Numbered from the stretch's first letter, positions 1-10,260 are shown. The stretch: 64,000 bases of DNA from Scylla paramamosain (GCF_035594125.1 NC_087190.1:8944104-9008103), one strand, 5' to 3'. A program made the numbers and translations. The notes: a model not told the origin generated them from the letters alone.

Positions 1-784
1 TATTTTCTACATATAGTGCTAGAAAACTTCCCATTTTTTTTCTTTTTCTTTCATTTTGCCTCGCTCATTCCCAGCTCAGCAATGTGCCCTCTCTCTCTCT
101 TTTACGGAGCCTCTTTTTGTTTTGTTCTTGTTTTCCAGCTTGATTCCTTTTTTTATCCTCCATCTTCACTCATAGTACTCATAAGTGCACCTTTTGTCCA
201 CTTCATCATTTTTTTTTTTATCTTTATGATGATGCTTCAAGGCACATAATGGTTTTGTAGTAGAAGGAAAAGGAGGACTAGCAAGAGGACAGTATATTAT
301 ATAGGAGAGGAGGAGGAGAAGGGATATACTCGGCATGAGAAAGAGGAATACCTAAGAGAAGGTTTATGGATGCAGTGAAAGAAGACATGCTTGTAATGAG
401 TGTGATTGGAGAAGGAGAAGAAGACTGAGGAGTTTGGTGAAGCTACATCTGCTATAACGACTGAAAGAAGTAAACAAGTAAAATTAAGGCAGGAAAAAAA
501 ATGAAATCACAAAAAAAAAAATGCGAAAAACTTAAACATAATGTGCATAAAAAGTGTAAAAATGATGGATGATGATTAGTTAGTGAAAGAAGTAATCATA
601 AAACAAAAAAATAGAATACAACTAGAATAATGCAGTCAAAGAAGGCAATTCATTATCCTTATCCCTTTGTTTTTCCCTTCTTTCTTCTATCCCATTGTTA
701 ATAACTGTCAGGAATTATTTTTATCCAGTAATTACTCACCCATTTATCACTTCGATGATTTCCGTGCGATTAAGGTAGTGATAC

Positions 785-837
<53 letters not shown>

Positions 838-933
838 CAGAACAGAATAGAGAAATAAAATGGAGTATACGGCTAAAAAGACTCCTCCTCCTACTCCTCC
901 TCCTCCTCCTCCTCCTCCTCCTCCTCCTCCTCC
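1..933. other. low-complexity flank without a gene
   Basis: I see no convincing gene here. The first 240 bases are T-rich, 240-480 is purine-rich with many GGA/GAA triplets, and the rest is AT-rich. The short open frames are composition artefacts. Two microsatellites at the right end are listed separately. Confidence 0.6.
786..836. repeat. (CA)n microsatellite
   Basis: An uninterrupted CA dinucleotide run of about 51 bases. It produces open frames reading THTHTH or VCVCVC, which are not genes. Confidence 0.97.
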
Positions 934-934
934 T
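882..934. repeat. (TCC)n microsatellite abutting the Gypsy insertion
   Basis: A TCC trinucleotide run with one or two interruptions. It ends at the left target-site duplication of the LTR retrotransposon, so the element inserted at the edge of this microsatellite. Confidence 0.95.
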
Positions 935-938
935 ACCA
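934..938. repeat. left target-site duplication TACCA
   Basis: The five bases TACCA directly precede the first LTR. The same five bases directly follow the second LTR at 5975-5979. A 5-bp duplication is typical of Ty3/Gypsy integration and fixes both ends of the element. Confidence 0.9.
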
Positions 939-1167
939 TGTTCGACTCTTGACCAGCAGGGGCACAGGAAACGCAGGTAACAGTGCAGGTGTTTATTCGC
1001 AGAAGGTGTGAACAGAAGGCTGGAGGTAGGTGATCTCTCGGCGCCAGGCCGCGCACTTCCACTTAACACTTATGACTGAAGCCTAGCTCGTTCACTCATA
1101 CACGTATTCATGCCTCACACAAGTCTCGCTCATTCACTCGTTCACACAACTAGCTAACAACCACACA
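939..1167 (-). repeat. 3-prime LTR of the Gypsy element
   Basis: A 229-bp LTR, TG to CA, matching 5746-5974 without a visible difference. Because the element is on the minus strand, this copy is at the downstream end and carries the polyadenylation signal used by the transcript. Confidence 0.95.
992..997 (-). promoter_or_regulatory. AATAAA polyadenylation signal in the 3-prime LTR
   Basis: The plus-strand hexamer TTTATT reads AATAAA on the coding strand of the retrotransposon. Its place in the downstream LTR suits transcript 3-prime end formation. The identical hexamer occurs in the other LTR. Confidence 0.6.
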
Positions 1168-1175
1168 CCTCCCCC
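1168..1175 (-). promoter_or_regulatory. polypurine tract of the Gypsy element
   Basis: The minus strand reads GGGGGAGG immediately before the 3-prime LTR. This is the expected position and composition for the purine primer of plus-strand DNA synthesis. Confidence 0.85.
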
Positions 1176-1305
1176 GAGACATAAGGAAGATTCCTTATCT
1201 TTGTTATGGCTACCGTAACACATGAAACAAAGTTACAATGATTGAAGTACAGAAAACACGGTACATATACACAAAACAAACACAGCGTACAATGAACACG
1301 TACGA

Positions 1306-4300
1306 CTAATCGTAGGTGCTACGGTGCCACCGCACCTGCAGTCGTCTCGGCTCCCTACGCTGTCGGCTGCTTCGACGCTCTGGTTGCTCTCGGCCACGGT
1401 GTACCCCGTTACCCTGATGCTCCGGGCTGCCGGGATGGTGGTGTTCCTCGTGACCCTGATGCTGAAGCGCTGCACCGCCATGAGCGGTGTGCTGCTCGAC
1501 AGGAAGGGGAGCAAGAGGTCTGTGTGGGCGTAGGTGTCTTCTATTACGCCACATCACGCGACCGCTGCCCATCTTGATGAGGTAGTCTCTCCTTCGCCCA
1601 ACAGCCACGATGACACCCAGGCGATCCCAGAGGCCTGTCGTGTGATCTTGAACGTCGACGTGGCCACCGAGGTGCAGGAGAGGAAGAGTACGGGCGGACG
1701 CGTCGTGGCGAAGTTTCGCTTTCTTCCTCAGTCGCTCTGCCTTGGCGTCGCACTCATCAGCAGCGCGCTGCCACTGCTGAGCGTATGAGCGATGATGAGC
1801 CGGGACACAGGACCTCATAGGATGACCGAAGAGGACTTGTGCTGGTGATCGCCCTTCCGCCCTCGGAGTGTTGCGCAGTTCCAGCAACCCGCGAGCGAAC
1901 GCATCCTCGTCCAGGTGTCCCTGCTGTGTGGTCGTGAGGATCAGCTTCTTCACGGACTTGACCGCTGCCTCGGCGTGACCATTGGAGCGTGGATAATGAG
2001 GTGAAGATACACGATGCTCCACCCCCCATCGAGCCAGGAAGCGCCGTACCGATGAAGAAGTGAACTGCGGTCCACCGTCAGTCCTCAGGAGAACAGGCAC
2101 GCCCGTGTCGGCGAACACACCCCGAAGGACACGAACGAGCTGATCAGCCGATGCTGGACGTGAGCATGCAGACACGTGAGGCCACCCAGACAAGCGATCT
2201 ACATACACGAGGTATGTACGGCCTGCTGCGTGGAAGTAGTCTGCAGAAACTGACTCAAACACCCTGCTGGGTGTGTCCGTGTCCTGCCAGAGAGGTTCGT
2301 TGGCTTGGCTTGGTAGGAGTGGACGGCATAGTGAGCATCCAGAAACGACGTTCTCAACGTCTCTGTCCATACCAGGCCAGTACACCGTTTGTCGGGCCCG
2401 TCGCTTGGTGCGCTCCATCCCCTGATGACTGTCATGGAGTCGCTCTAGTGTTTCTCGGCGGAGGCTGTGAGGAATAAGAAGCCTCGGCCCGTAAACCACC
2501 AGGTCGTCGTCTACGGCCAGCAGACTGCGCACCGGCCAGTACGTACGCAAGCGATGATCGAGGTCGTGGCAATGATCAGGGAAGCCCTCGATGATGACGT
2601 TCTTGAGCAAGCAGTACTCCCCGTCTCTTGCTGCTGCGGCACGTACCATTTCCACAGTCTGATCCTGGAGTGGTGCTAAGCGGACGCCGTCCTCATTGGT
2701 GGCAGATAACGCTGAGATGACCGCTGAGTGGAGAGGGTCGAGGTCACCAGAAGTAGCAGCATCCTCTTCCTCCACTGGGTCCTGTACTGGAGCACGTGAG
2801 AGGGCGTCGGGCACACAGTGTGTCGATCCCTTTTGCCAGCTTGCTGTGAAAGAATACTGAGCAAGCTTCTCCCTCATGCGCTGCAGCCGCAGGTTCTCTA
2901 TTTCTCCCAACAACTTGCTATTGAGGAGAGGTATCAGCGGGCGGTGGTCGAGCACTAGATCGAAGTGAGGGAGTCCTTTCAGGTAGGTGCCACATTTCCT
3001 GACTGCCCAGACGATTGCAGCCATTTCCAACTCTATTACTGCATAGCGGCTCTCTGTGTCTGTAACAAATCTTGACCCGCATTGCACCATCTTCCACTGG
3101 TCACTGTGCTTCTGCAGGAGAACGAATCCAAATCCGTGCATCCTTGAGGCGTCAGTCTGTAGCATCGTTGGTAATGATGGGTCGAAGTATGCCAAGACAG
3201 GTGGGCTGACGAGACACTGTTTCACCTTCTCAAACGCCTCTTCATGGTTAGGAGACCAGCACCAACTGTTCTTCGGGCGTAAGAGATCTCTGAGGGGTTG
3301 TGCAGCTGCAGCCACAGCAGGAGAAAAGCTTCCAAGCTGGTTTGTAAGACCCATGAATGATCGTAAGTCGGTGATGTGCTGTGGTCGTGGGAAGTCAGAG
3401 ATTGCCTTAACTTTCTTTGAGTCTGTCGTGTAGCCTTGTCCAGAAACAGAGTAACCACAGTAATCTACCACTCTTTCCGCGAATGTAAACTTCTGTGGGT
3501 TGAGAGTGATGCCGTGCTGGTCACACCGCCGCACAATCTGAATGACATGGGCTAAGTGCGCACTGTAGGTGGAGTCATAGGCCAGGATGTCGTCCACGAT
3601 CTTGATGGTGTTAGGTATGTCGCCGAGAGCTTGGTCTCCTCGACGGTTATACTCGTCTCCAGACGAGACGAGACCCATAACCGCTCGCCGAAACTTGTAC
3701 CGACCCCAAGGTGTTATGAAGCAGGTTAAATCCTGGTCTTCCTCTCTAATGGGGACTTGAAAATACCCCATCTTGGCATCAAGAGTGGTGAACCAAACTG
3801 CTCCGGTCCCGATCGAGGCGATGGCGTCATGAGGTGAGCGCACTGGATACACGGGCCTCTTCACGTAACGGTTGAGTCGTGTCAGGTCAACACACAGCCT
3901 TACACCAGATGTCTTTTTTGGGACAGGCACGATGGGGTGGCACCATGCCGTAGGGTAGTCCACACTCTCGATGATTCCCTTGTTAAGCAGCTCTTCCAAC
4001 TGGCTCTTAATTTCTTCACGCCAATTGTAAGGGATTGTACGAGATGCTGTTACGGCGAAGGGTCGAGCGTCGTCTGTCAACTCGATGGCCATGGATCCAC
4101 CAGCCATTGCACGTAAACCTTCCTTTGCTTCGAAGACGCTGGGAAAGGCCTTGATCACAGCAGCAGCGTGCCCCGCACGCTGCTGTGGCGTTGGGTCGTA
4201 GGAATGAGGCCAGCTGATCACTTCTGTGGGCGTAGATAGAGGTGGCTGCGAGGCGGTCGGGTACTTGATGGAGCTGTTGCCGGTGTGCTGTTCTTCCCTG

Positions 4301-5283
4301 CGTAGCGGTCGGATTTGAGCCGGAAAATCTTCGGGGAGGATTCCGAGAGCGATGGAATCGTACCAGCTAAGCAGCGCCCCCTTCACCTCCTTCACCACGC
4401 TCACAACAGTCTCAGCTTCCCTGTCGCCCAGTTGCAAGTGCGACGAGAAAGTTCCTACACAGGTGAGGGGGTGATTACCGGCAGCATAAAGTCCATCACC
4501 ATCAGCGGGCGCCAAGCTGGAGGGCTGGATTCCAAGGAGTGTTGCCGTGTCGAGGCCAATAACGGTCGTTTCGGCCCCAGAGTCAGGAGTCCACGTAATC
4601 TTGTCTCTTCCAGCGGGATGTGTGGCGGTAATGAGCACCTGGGGCGCAGGTCGTGCCGTCACCGTCTTTGTGTATACGCCTGATAAGAGCTGGTATACAC
4701 TGGCACTGGCTCCCCGCCTCGGGCCTGCACCGCGATGAGGAGAGACAGTTGAGGAACTCCTCGAAGCTCCTCGTCGTTTCCTCACTGTCTGCTGACATAC
4801 ACTCGCAAAATGCCCTCTTTTCCCGCAGTTACGACACACTTTATCTATTGCCTGGCATCCCCTTTTGTCACTGCGACAATCTTTGCCACAACGATAACAG
4901 CCCGTGGGGCTTGAGCCCCCGAAACTGCCCTTCCTGTAGTTCGAGACAGCGTTCACACCATGGCTCGAAGAGTGAGAGCCGCCCCTTAGTACTGCACTAC
5001 ACTGGTTAGCGCTCTCTGATGCTCTGCAAATATCTATGGCGTTTTCAAGGGTGAGTTTCTTGTTTTCCAGCATGCGTTTCAGAGCCACTTCGTCTCGTGT
5101 CCCAACGACAATTCTGTCACGCAGCTGATGGTTTATGCACTGGTCGCAAAAGTCACAGAAATTGGCGATTTCCTTTACAGCACATAAAAAGTCGTCAAAA
5201 CCTTCTTGCGTTTCTTGCACGCGGGAGTAGAAGTCTCTTCTATCCATGATGATGTTGCGCTGGCTTCGCAGGTACTCACACAT
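1306..5283 (-). CDS. Gypsy Gag-Pol polyprotein (Gag C-part, PR, RT, RNase H, IN)
   Basis: An uninterrupted 1325-residue polyprotein. In order it shows the end of Gag, a zinc-knuckle region with a canonical CCHC (C150, C153, H158, C163) after a degenerate one at about C129, an aspartic protease active site DSG (234-236), reverse transcriptase (about 400-610; D502 and the VDD pair D564/D565), RNase H (D711, E751, D779), and integrase. The integrase keeps an H-H-C-C zinc region (about 950-986), the D1015/D1069/E1105 triad with 35 residues between the last two, and a GPF-like tail. The ATG at 5283 is only the first methionine. The frame stays open upstream to a stop at 5560-5562 and that stretch reads like Gag, so translation probably starts in the neighbouring frame at 5696. 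The usual YxDD is IVDD here, which is unusual but keeps both aspartates. All catalytic residues I can check are present. Confidence 0.93.
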   Translation of the reverse strand: MCEYLRSQRNIIMDRRDFYSRVQETQEGFDDFLCAVKEIANFCDFCDQCINHQLRDRIVVGTRDEVALKRMLENKKLTLENAIDICRASESANQCSAVLRGGSHSSSHGVNAVSNYRKGSFGGSSPTGCYRCGKDCRSDKRGCQAIDKVCRNCGKRGHFASVCQQTVRKRRGASRSSSTVSPHRGAGPRRGASASVYQLLSGVYTKTVTARPAPQVLITATHPAGRDKITWTPDSGAETTVIGLDTATLLGIQPSSLAPADGDGLYAAGNHPLTCVGTFSSHLQLGDREAETVVSVVKEVKGALLSWYDSIALGILPEDFPAQIRPLRREEQHTGNSSIKYPTASQPPLSTPTEVISWPHSYDPTPQQRAGHAAAVIKAFPSVFEAKEGLRAMAGGSMAIELTDDARPFAVTASRTIPYNWREEIKSQLEELLNKGIIESVDYPTAWCHPIVPVPKKTSGVRLCVDLTRLNRYVKRPVYPVRSPHDAIASIGTGAVWFTTLDAKMGYFQVPIREEDQDLTCFITPWGRYKFRRAVMGLVSSGDEYNRRGDQALGDIPNTIKIVDDILAYDSTYSAHLAHVIQIVRRCDQHGITLNPQKFTFAERVVDYCGYSVSGQGYTTDSKKVKAISDFPRPQHITDLRSFMGLTNQLGSFSPAVAAAAQPLRDLLRPKNSWCWSPNHEEAFEKVKQCLVSPPVLAYFDPSLPTMLQTDASRMHGFGFVLLQKHSDQWKMVQCGSRFVTDTESRYAVIELEMAAIVWAVRKCGTYLKGLPHFDLVLDHRPLIPLLNSKLLGEIENLRLQRMREKLAQYSFTASWQKGSTHCVPDALSRAPVQDPVEEEDAATSGDLDPLHSAVISALSATNEDGVRLAPLQDQTVEMVRAAAARDGEYCLLKNVIIEGFPDHCHDLDHRLRTYWPVRSLLAVDDDLVVYGPRLLIPHSLRRETLERLHDSHQGMERTKRRARQTVYWPGMDRDVENVVSGCSLCRPLLPSQANEPLWQDTDTPSRVFESVSADYFHAAGRTYLVYVDRLSGWPHVSACSRPASADQLVRVLRGVFADTGVPVLLRTDGGPQFTSSSVRRFLARWGVEHRVSSPHYPRSNGHAEAAVKSVKKLILTTTQQGHLDEDAFARGLLELRNTPRAEGRSPAQVLFGHPMRSCVPAHHRSYAQQWQRAADECDAKAERLRKKAKLRHDASARTLPLLHLGGHVDVQDHTTGLWDRLGVIVAVGRRRDYLIKMGSGRVMWRNRRHLRPHRPLAPLPVEQHTAHGGAALQHQGHEEHHHPGSPEHQGNGVHRGREQPERRSSRQRREPRRLQVRWHRSTYD

Positions 5284-5423
5284 TGCATCGAGGATGGTTC
5301 TTAACTCCGCGTCTCTCGGTAAGCTTATCCCGTAGCGAAGTGTACGGGTCCACTCGTCGTCTAGGACAGCAGCGAGTGCCGCCCTCTGCTCAGCCAGGGA
5401 GAGACAGTCTATCCTGGCGAGGG

Positions 5424-5696
5424 TTACGTATCCTTCAAACTTATGGCGCCACGTGTCGAACTCACGTAAGATGCTGACGCCGTTAAGTGAGGAATGATGG
5501 TGGCGGACGTCGGGAACCTCGCGCCCTGGGTAGACGTGCTGCGGGCTGTGGTTTCGCCTTCATTGCTCGCCGTGGTGCGACTGGGAGCTTGTGTCCCCAC
5601 TCTCTCCAGCAGCTGGGTTAAACGCTCCTCGCGAGCCTGACTCTGCTCCGACTGTCGCGCTAGCAGGGCAGCCAGCGCCTCCAACTGCTTCTCCAT
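5424..5696 (-). pseudogene. Gag N-terminal frame, separated by a one-base frame break
   Basis: The first ATG after the primer-binding site opens a 90-residue frame starting MEKQLEALAALL. It has a leucine/glutamate-rich segment that could form a coiled coil, followed by a Ser/Thr-rich stretch. The frame ends at 5424. The Gag-like reading continues in the frame of the large polyprotein from about 5470 downward, where that frame gives a recognisable FDTW...F motif typical of the start of the retrotransposon Gag domain. The two frames differ by one base near 5466-5475. This could be a real inactivating indel, an assembly error or a programmed frameshift. No classic slippery heptamer is obvious, so I favour an indel or error. 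Confidence 0.7.
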
Positions 5697-5727
5697 TCTG
5701 CGCCGTACCCACTGCAGCCTTGTCCTG

Positions 5728-5745
5728 ATCCTACTCACTGCGCCA
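5728..5745 (-). promoter_or_regulatory. primer-binding site of the Gypsy element
   Basis: Directly after the 5-prime LTR the minus strand reads TGGCGCAGTGAGTAGGAT. TGG at the LTR edge pairs with a tRNA CCA end. The start TGGCGCAGT resembles the tRNA-Ser-type sites known from some insect Gypsy elements, but the exact tRNA is not proven. Confidence 0.8.
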
Positions 5746-5974
5746 TGTTCGACTCTTGACCAGCAGGGGCACAGGAAACGCAGGTAACAGTGCAGGTGTT
5801 TATTCGCAGAAGGTGTGAACAGAAGGCTGGAGGTAGGTGATCTCTCGGCGCCAGGCCGCGCACTTCCACTTAACACTTATGACTGAAGCCTAGCTCGTTC
5901 ACTCATACACGTATTCATGCCTCACACAAGTCTCGCTCATTCACTCGTTCACACAACTAGCTAACAACCACACA
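5746..5974 (-). repeat. 5-prime LTR of the Gypsy element
   Basis: A 229-bp LTR matching 939-1167. As the upstream LTR on the minus strand it should hold the promoter. No strong TATA box is evident, so the initiation site is not assigned. Confidence 0.95.
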
Positions 5975-5979
5975 TACCA
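5975..5979. repeat. right target-site duplication TACCA
   Basis: An exact copy of 934-938 immediately after the second LTR. Confidence 0.9.
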
Positions 5980-6523
5980 CATTTCATTTATCTTTATATT
6001 TTCTTCCTCCTTTTTTGTTTTTGTTGTTCTCTTTTTTTTTCGTCCTCCTATTTCAATTCCTCCTCCTCCTTTATATACTTACCTATAATAGTACATTCTT
6101 CTCACATTCCTTCTCCTCCTCCTATCCCTCTTCACTTCATCACACTGTTCCCCCAGTGCCTTATCCTTCCTTATCCTTGGACTCTCCTCTTTCCTGTACT
6201 CTCCAATCTCCATCTCTGCGCCCCTCTCGTCCCCCTTGAGTCTGGGTTTCAATATCCTTCAAGACGTGCCTCCCCGTGGCCGCAGTTTATTCAAGACTCC
6301 TCCCGCCGGAAACACCACGATATTTTTTTGGTTTATGGAAGAGTATCGGGGGAAGTTAATATAGTTTAGCTGAGAGAGTATAGTGGAATAGTTATCGTTG
6401 TTATTTAAGTAGTTGAGGTTATTGTTTATTGTTTTTGTTTTTTTTTTCAATGTAGGAGTGATGGTGTATTTTTGGTTGCATTATGGAAGATAAGAGGGAT
6501 TAGTTATAGTGCCATCATTACCT
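5980..6523. other. T-rich interval without a gene
   Basis: Pyrimidine-rich DNA with short TCC runs to about 6240, then AT-rich DNA. No supported coding region. Confidence 0.55.
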
Positions 6524-6594
<71 letters not shown>

Positions 6595-6595
6595 T

Positions 6596-6631
<36 letters not shown>

Positions 6632-6702
6632 ATAGTAGAGGCAGCAACAGTAGTAATGAGGATTTTATTACTACAGTCATTACTAAAATAGATGCTGCCG
6701 CA

Positions 6703-6744
<42 letters not shown>

Positions 6745-6835
6745 GCTACTACTACTACTATTACTATTACTACTATTAATACTTCTACTATTACTACTAC
6801 TACTAATAATAATAATAATAATAATGATAATAATG

Positions 6836-6898
<63 letters not shown>

Positions 6899-6900
6899 CT
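6524..6900. repeat. compound trinucleotide microsatellite (TAG)n, (ACT)n, (AAT)n
   Basis: Three adjacent triplet tracts: TAG at about 6524-6639, ACT at about 6703-6766 and AAT at about 6803-6897. TAG and ACT are the same repeat on opposite strands, so the first two tracts are inverted relative to each other. Long poly-Ser, poly-Thr, poly-Asn, poly-Val and poly-Leu open frames across this block are artefacts. Confidence 0.95.
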
Positions 6901-7083
6901 AAAGATAATGATGACGAAAACTTTAATACAAATAGTGTAACCTCTGACAACAATGGAATCGATAATGACGATGACCTTGGCGAGAATGATGACCCTGGTA
7001 ACTATGGCGTAAATGATGGATGGGCAATGAAGATAAGGATAACGATTATGCTGACGTCATCAAGGCAGCAGGTTACTCCTCTG

Positions 7084-7084
<1 letters not shown>

Positions 7085-7132
<48 letters not shown>

Positions 7133-7170
7133 GCCACCAACTCCTCCTCCTCCTCCTCCTCCTTCTCCTC
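7085..7170. repeat. (CA)n followed by (TCC)n microsatellite
   Basis: A CA run to about 7131, then TCC triplets from about 7140. Confidence 0.93.
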
Positions 7171-8445
7171 CTCTTCCTCTCTTTATTTGTTTGCTTCCCG
7201 TTTCATTCCCTGCTCTTCTTCCGTCCGAGATATTACTTTCGGGTTGATTGAAGTGTAAGAATGCACAAGACGGAGTTCTACAGGAAGGAGGATCGTAGTC
7301 TTAAACACGGTAAGCATCCCTAAGGACTGCTTTCAAAGGCTACAGAAATTGTTAGTCTGGTTCTAATTCGCTCTTTTTTCCCAGTTATCTAATGCAGAAT
7401 TCTTGTCAGCCCATCACTAAAATCATGATAACACCTTTGAAAACACCTAGAACTTGAATCCATGTTAATCTTTCACTAGAATCACGATAACTCCCTTAAA
7501 AATTTCTGTAACTTGAATTAGAGGTTAAGGATGTTTCGTTAACCCTCTTACTGCAATATGCAACAATGTATAGCACTAAAACAATTCTGCATAATCTATA
7601 CATGAACCCATAAAAAAAAAGAGGATTAAATAGATTTTCAATATGTAGATAATATAGTGTATATAGGGAGATGTTAAAGAACAAGAAATTTCTCAGAGAG
7701 GTTTATTATTAGTGAAGGATGTGTCGAATAACAGTGAAAGGGTTAAGACATAAAAATTATTTAGAAAACAGTCTCTAAACTTCCTGCACTTCATAAGGAA
7801 ACGGATACGGAAAACATGTGAAGTCCAGTATCCATAAAATACTCACTAGGTGTTTGCCGTTCTCTAGAATTTTTGTAAGTTAATGTTGATATAATATAAA
7901 AGACATAAATGTGTATTTTCAATTAAATGGCAATAAAGGGGAAGAACGAGGGATAAGGTTGTAAAAATAGACCCTTAAATTGGGCATCTTTAGTGGCAGC
8001 AACTTGGAAAAAAATATAAAACGAAACTTACTTATAGTCTGCTAAATTATGTTCTGTAAGGAAAACCGTCATGAAAAATCATCTGAAAAATGTAACTATA
8101 TGAACGATACATGACAGCCAGAAAAGAAATTATACAGAGATATATGAACATCAAAATATCTATCAAACCAAACCAGATTATCACCACTATACACGCCGAC
8201 ATATTGATCATAAGATATGGGGACTTCACATGCATTCTGGAGAGTCATATTAGTAAGTTGGAGGCCTTGAAGGCATACTGAAAAGTTTTCCTGGTTAGGG
8301 GAGGTCTGGAGGGGAGGCCTGACACACGACCATCCCAGAGCTCCTCAGGCCCTCCACAACTTGGTATTAAAGCTCCACAAAACTAATAAACTGCCAGAAA
8401 ACGCTTGTAACACCCCGAGGCCTGGAACTTGTGGAGCGGGGACCA

Positions 8446-8447
<2 letters not shown>
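7171..8447. other. AT-rich unique DNA without a gene
   Basis: No frame here has recognisable protein character and no repeat family could be assigned. A GC-richer patch lies at 8260-8445 but has no long open frame. Confidence 0.5.

Positions 8448-8526
<79 letters not shown>
8448..8526. repeat. (GA)n microsatellite
   Basis: A near-perfect GA run of about 78 bases. Confidence 0.97.
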
Positions 8527-8529
<3 letters not shown>

Positions 8530-8640
8530 GGGGAGGAAGAGAGAGCGTGACAACTATACATAAAAACGGTACGATATTTTAGCTCCTTAATTTAGTAAAT
8601 GGAGATAAACAGGAGAGACCCATCTTTTCCTTTTACGCTC

Positions 8641-8656
8641 CACACACACACACACA

Positions 8657-8727
<71 letters not shown>

Positions 8728-8748
8728 TCTCCCTGTGTGTGTGTGTTA
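8641..8748. repeat. compound (CA)n-(CT)n-(GT)n microsatellite
   Basis: A short CA tract passes into a long CT tract and then a short GT tract. The CA and GT ends are complementary, so the block could fold into a hairpin. Confidence 0.93.
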
Positions 8749-8984
8749 TATCGTTAACTAGAGAGAATTTAGTGTTGTAGTGCTAATCCACCTGAGGTAC
8801 CAATTGGACCTACTTAACAAGGTAAAGAAGAAGTAATCCATCTTCTTCAATCAGAATGCAACAAAACAGGGGCAATTCTTTCCGATATCAAAGGCTGGAC
8901 TGGGCAAGTTCCGAAGCTTCGTGTTTGCGGCATTAAAGTTAGACCTTTGAGAGTCTGGCGGTGCTCTGTTGAACTTCACCATCC

Positions 8985-9264
8985 TATGTGTGTGTATGAG
9001 TGTGTGTGTGTGTGTGTGTGTGTTAATGGTGTCTGGGTGCTAAAGTGTTTGACTGTCTTAATAGAGTCCTTGTGTTCGAGTCATTTAATACTGAAGGTTG
9101 TGTGTGTGTGTGTGTGTGAATATATGTGTGTGTGTGTGTGTGTGTGTCGTGACAGAGACATTACACAATTTTTCTATATATTTACTAACAGCTACTGAAG
9201 TTAAATAAACGATACTCAGATGACTTTTTTTTTTCCTTATTTAATGAATATTGCTAACATTAAA

Positions 9265-9346
<82 letters not shown>
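8985..9346. repeat. three (GT)n tracts
   Basis: GT runs at about 8987-9022, 9098-9147 and 9268-9345, the last nearly 80 bases long. The sequence between them shows no gene. Confidence 0.93.
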
Positions 9347-9349
<3 letters not shown>

Positions 9350-9460
9350 GGGCAGGTGTGTGGTGTTCAGGAGGCTGGAAGCACGTGCACTGTTGCCGCT
9401 GCCATAATTATCGCAGTTTGAGTCAACACAGACACCAAGAGAGCCAATTAGAACCCGGGG

Positions 9461-9530
9461 GTGGAGGAGGAGGAGAAGGAGGAGGATGAGGAGGAGGAGG
9501 AGGAGGAGGAGGAGAAGGAGGTGGAGGATA
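9461..9530. repeat. (GGA)n microsatellite
   Basis: GGA triplets with a few GAA changes, complementary to the TCC tracts elsewhere in the window. Confidence 0.9.
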
Positions 9531-9639
9531 CAGTAATTAGAGATAGCTTTTGGCTCCCGCTCAGCTCCACCCGTGATGATGAAAACACTCACGAGCTCAC
9601 AACTGGCCCTAATCCACTCCAGCTACAGGAGGAGTGGGG

Positions 9640-10260
9640 AGGTAGGGAAGTGAGGAGAAAAGAATTGTGTGTAAATAAAAGAAACAGGGAGGGAAAAGGG
9701 GAGACGAAAAGTAGTATGCTTCTTAGAAATATTAGAACGTAGAGAAGGAAAATACATGTGCTACACAGCGACATCTATACATAAATATAATAACATGGAT
9801 TACAATTGAAGCGAGGGAGAAAGAACTGGGTGTAAATAAAAGAAAGGGAGAAGAAAAGGCAGACGAAAAGAAATATCAATCTTAAGTAAAAAGTATAAGA
9901 TAGAAAACAAGTTGCAGGTATATCGTGTAATCTTTACAGAAATTTGAGGGTAAAAGATAAAGTAAAAAAGGCTTTTATTGAAGTGAGGGGTAAACCAATT
10001 TTGTGTAAATAAAAGAAATAGGGAAAAAAAGACGAATAAAATAAATATATGGCTTAAGTAGAATAGTATAAAGTATGGAAACAGGATATAGGTGAAATAT
10101 ATACAAAAAATTATGATAAAATATAAATAAAATAAAAAATCTGAATTCTGTGAGAGAAAAAATCGTGTTTAAATAAAAGGCATGGCGAGAGAAAAGGCAA
10201 GCGAAAAGAAACGTGCGTCTTAGGTGAAAAAAAGAAGTATTAATAATAAGGTAGTGAAAA
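9640..10260 (+). repeat. decayed tandem repeat, about four copies of ~165 bp
   Basis: The phrase TGTAAATAAAAG recurs at about 9669, 9830, 10003 and (as a variant) 10166, giving spacings of about 161, 173 and 164 bases. Each copy is preceded by a GAGGGAGAAA-like stretch and followed by AGACGAAAAG and a CTTAAGTA-like segment, so the whole unit is repeated and not just the core. No coding potential is visible. Confidence 0.75.

Larger units (their letters stand above)
939..5974 (-). mobile_element. complete Ty3/Gypsy LTR retrotransposon, 5036 bp
   Basis: This is a structurally complete LTR retrotransposon transcribed from the minus strand. It has two 229-bp LTRs beginning TG and ending CA, which read the same base for base, a 5-bp target duplication (TACCA), a primer-binding site next to the 5-prime LTR and a polypurine tract next to the 3-prime LTR. 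The internal part encodes Gag, protease, reverse transcriptase, RNase H and integrase in that order, which is the Ty3/Gypsy order. I see no envelope-like frame. Identical LTRs indicate a very recent insertion. The domain set resembles proteins often annotated as K02A2.6-like in invertebrates (Mag-like lineage), but that sub-clade is tentative. The one visible defect is a one-base frame break inside gag near 5470. Confidence 0.95.

Noticed and set aside
1544..5009. Antisense and alternate-frame open readings across the Gypsy polyprotein
   Set aside because: They are shadows of the GC-rich 1325-codon frame, with no motifs of their own.
939..5974. Endogenous retrovirus with an envelope gene
   Set aside because: After integrase the frame ends and the polypurine tract follows within about 130 bases; there is no room for and no sign of an envelope.
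6472..7251. A 259-residue plus-strand open frame rich in Ser, Thr and Asn
   Set aside because: It is produced by TAG, ACT, AAT and CA microsatellites; triplet repeats lack stops in several frames at once, and the opposite strand is open as well.
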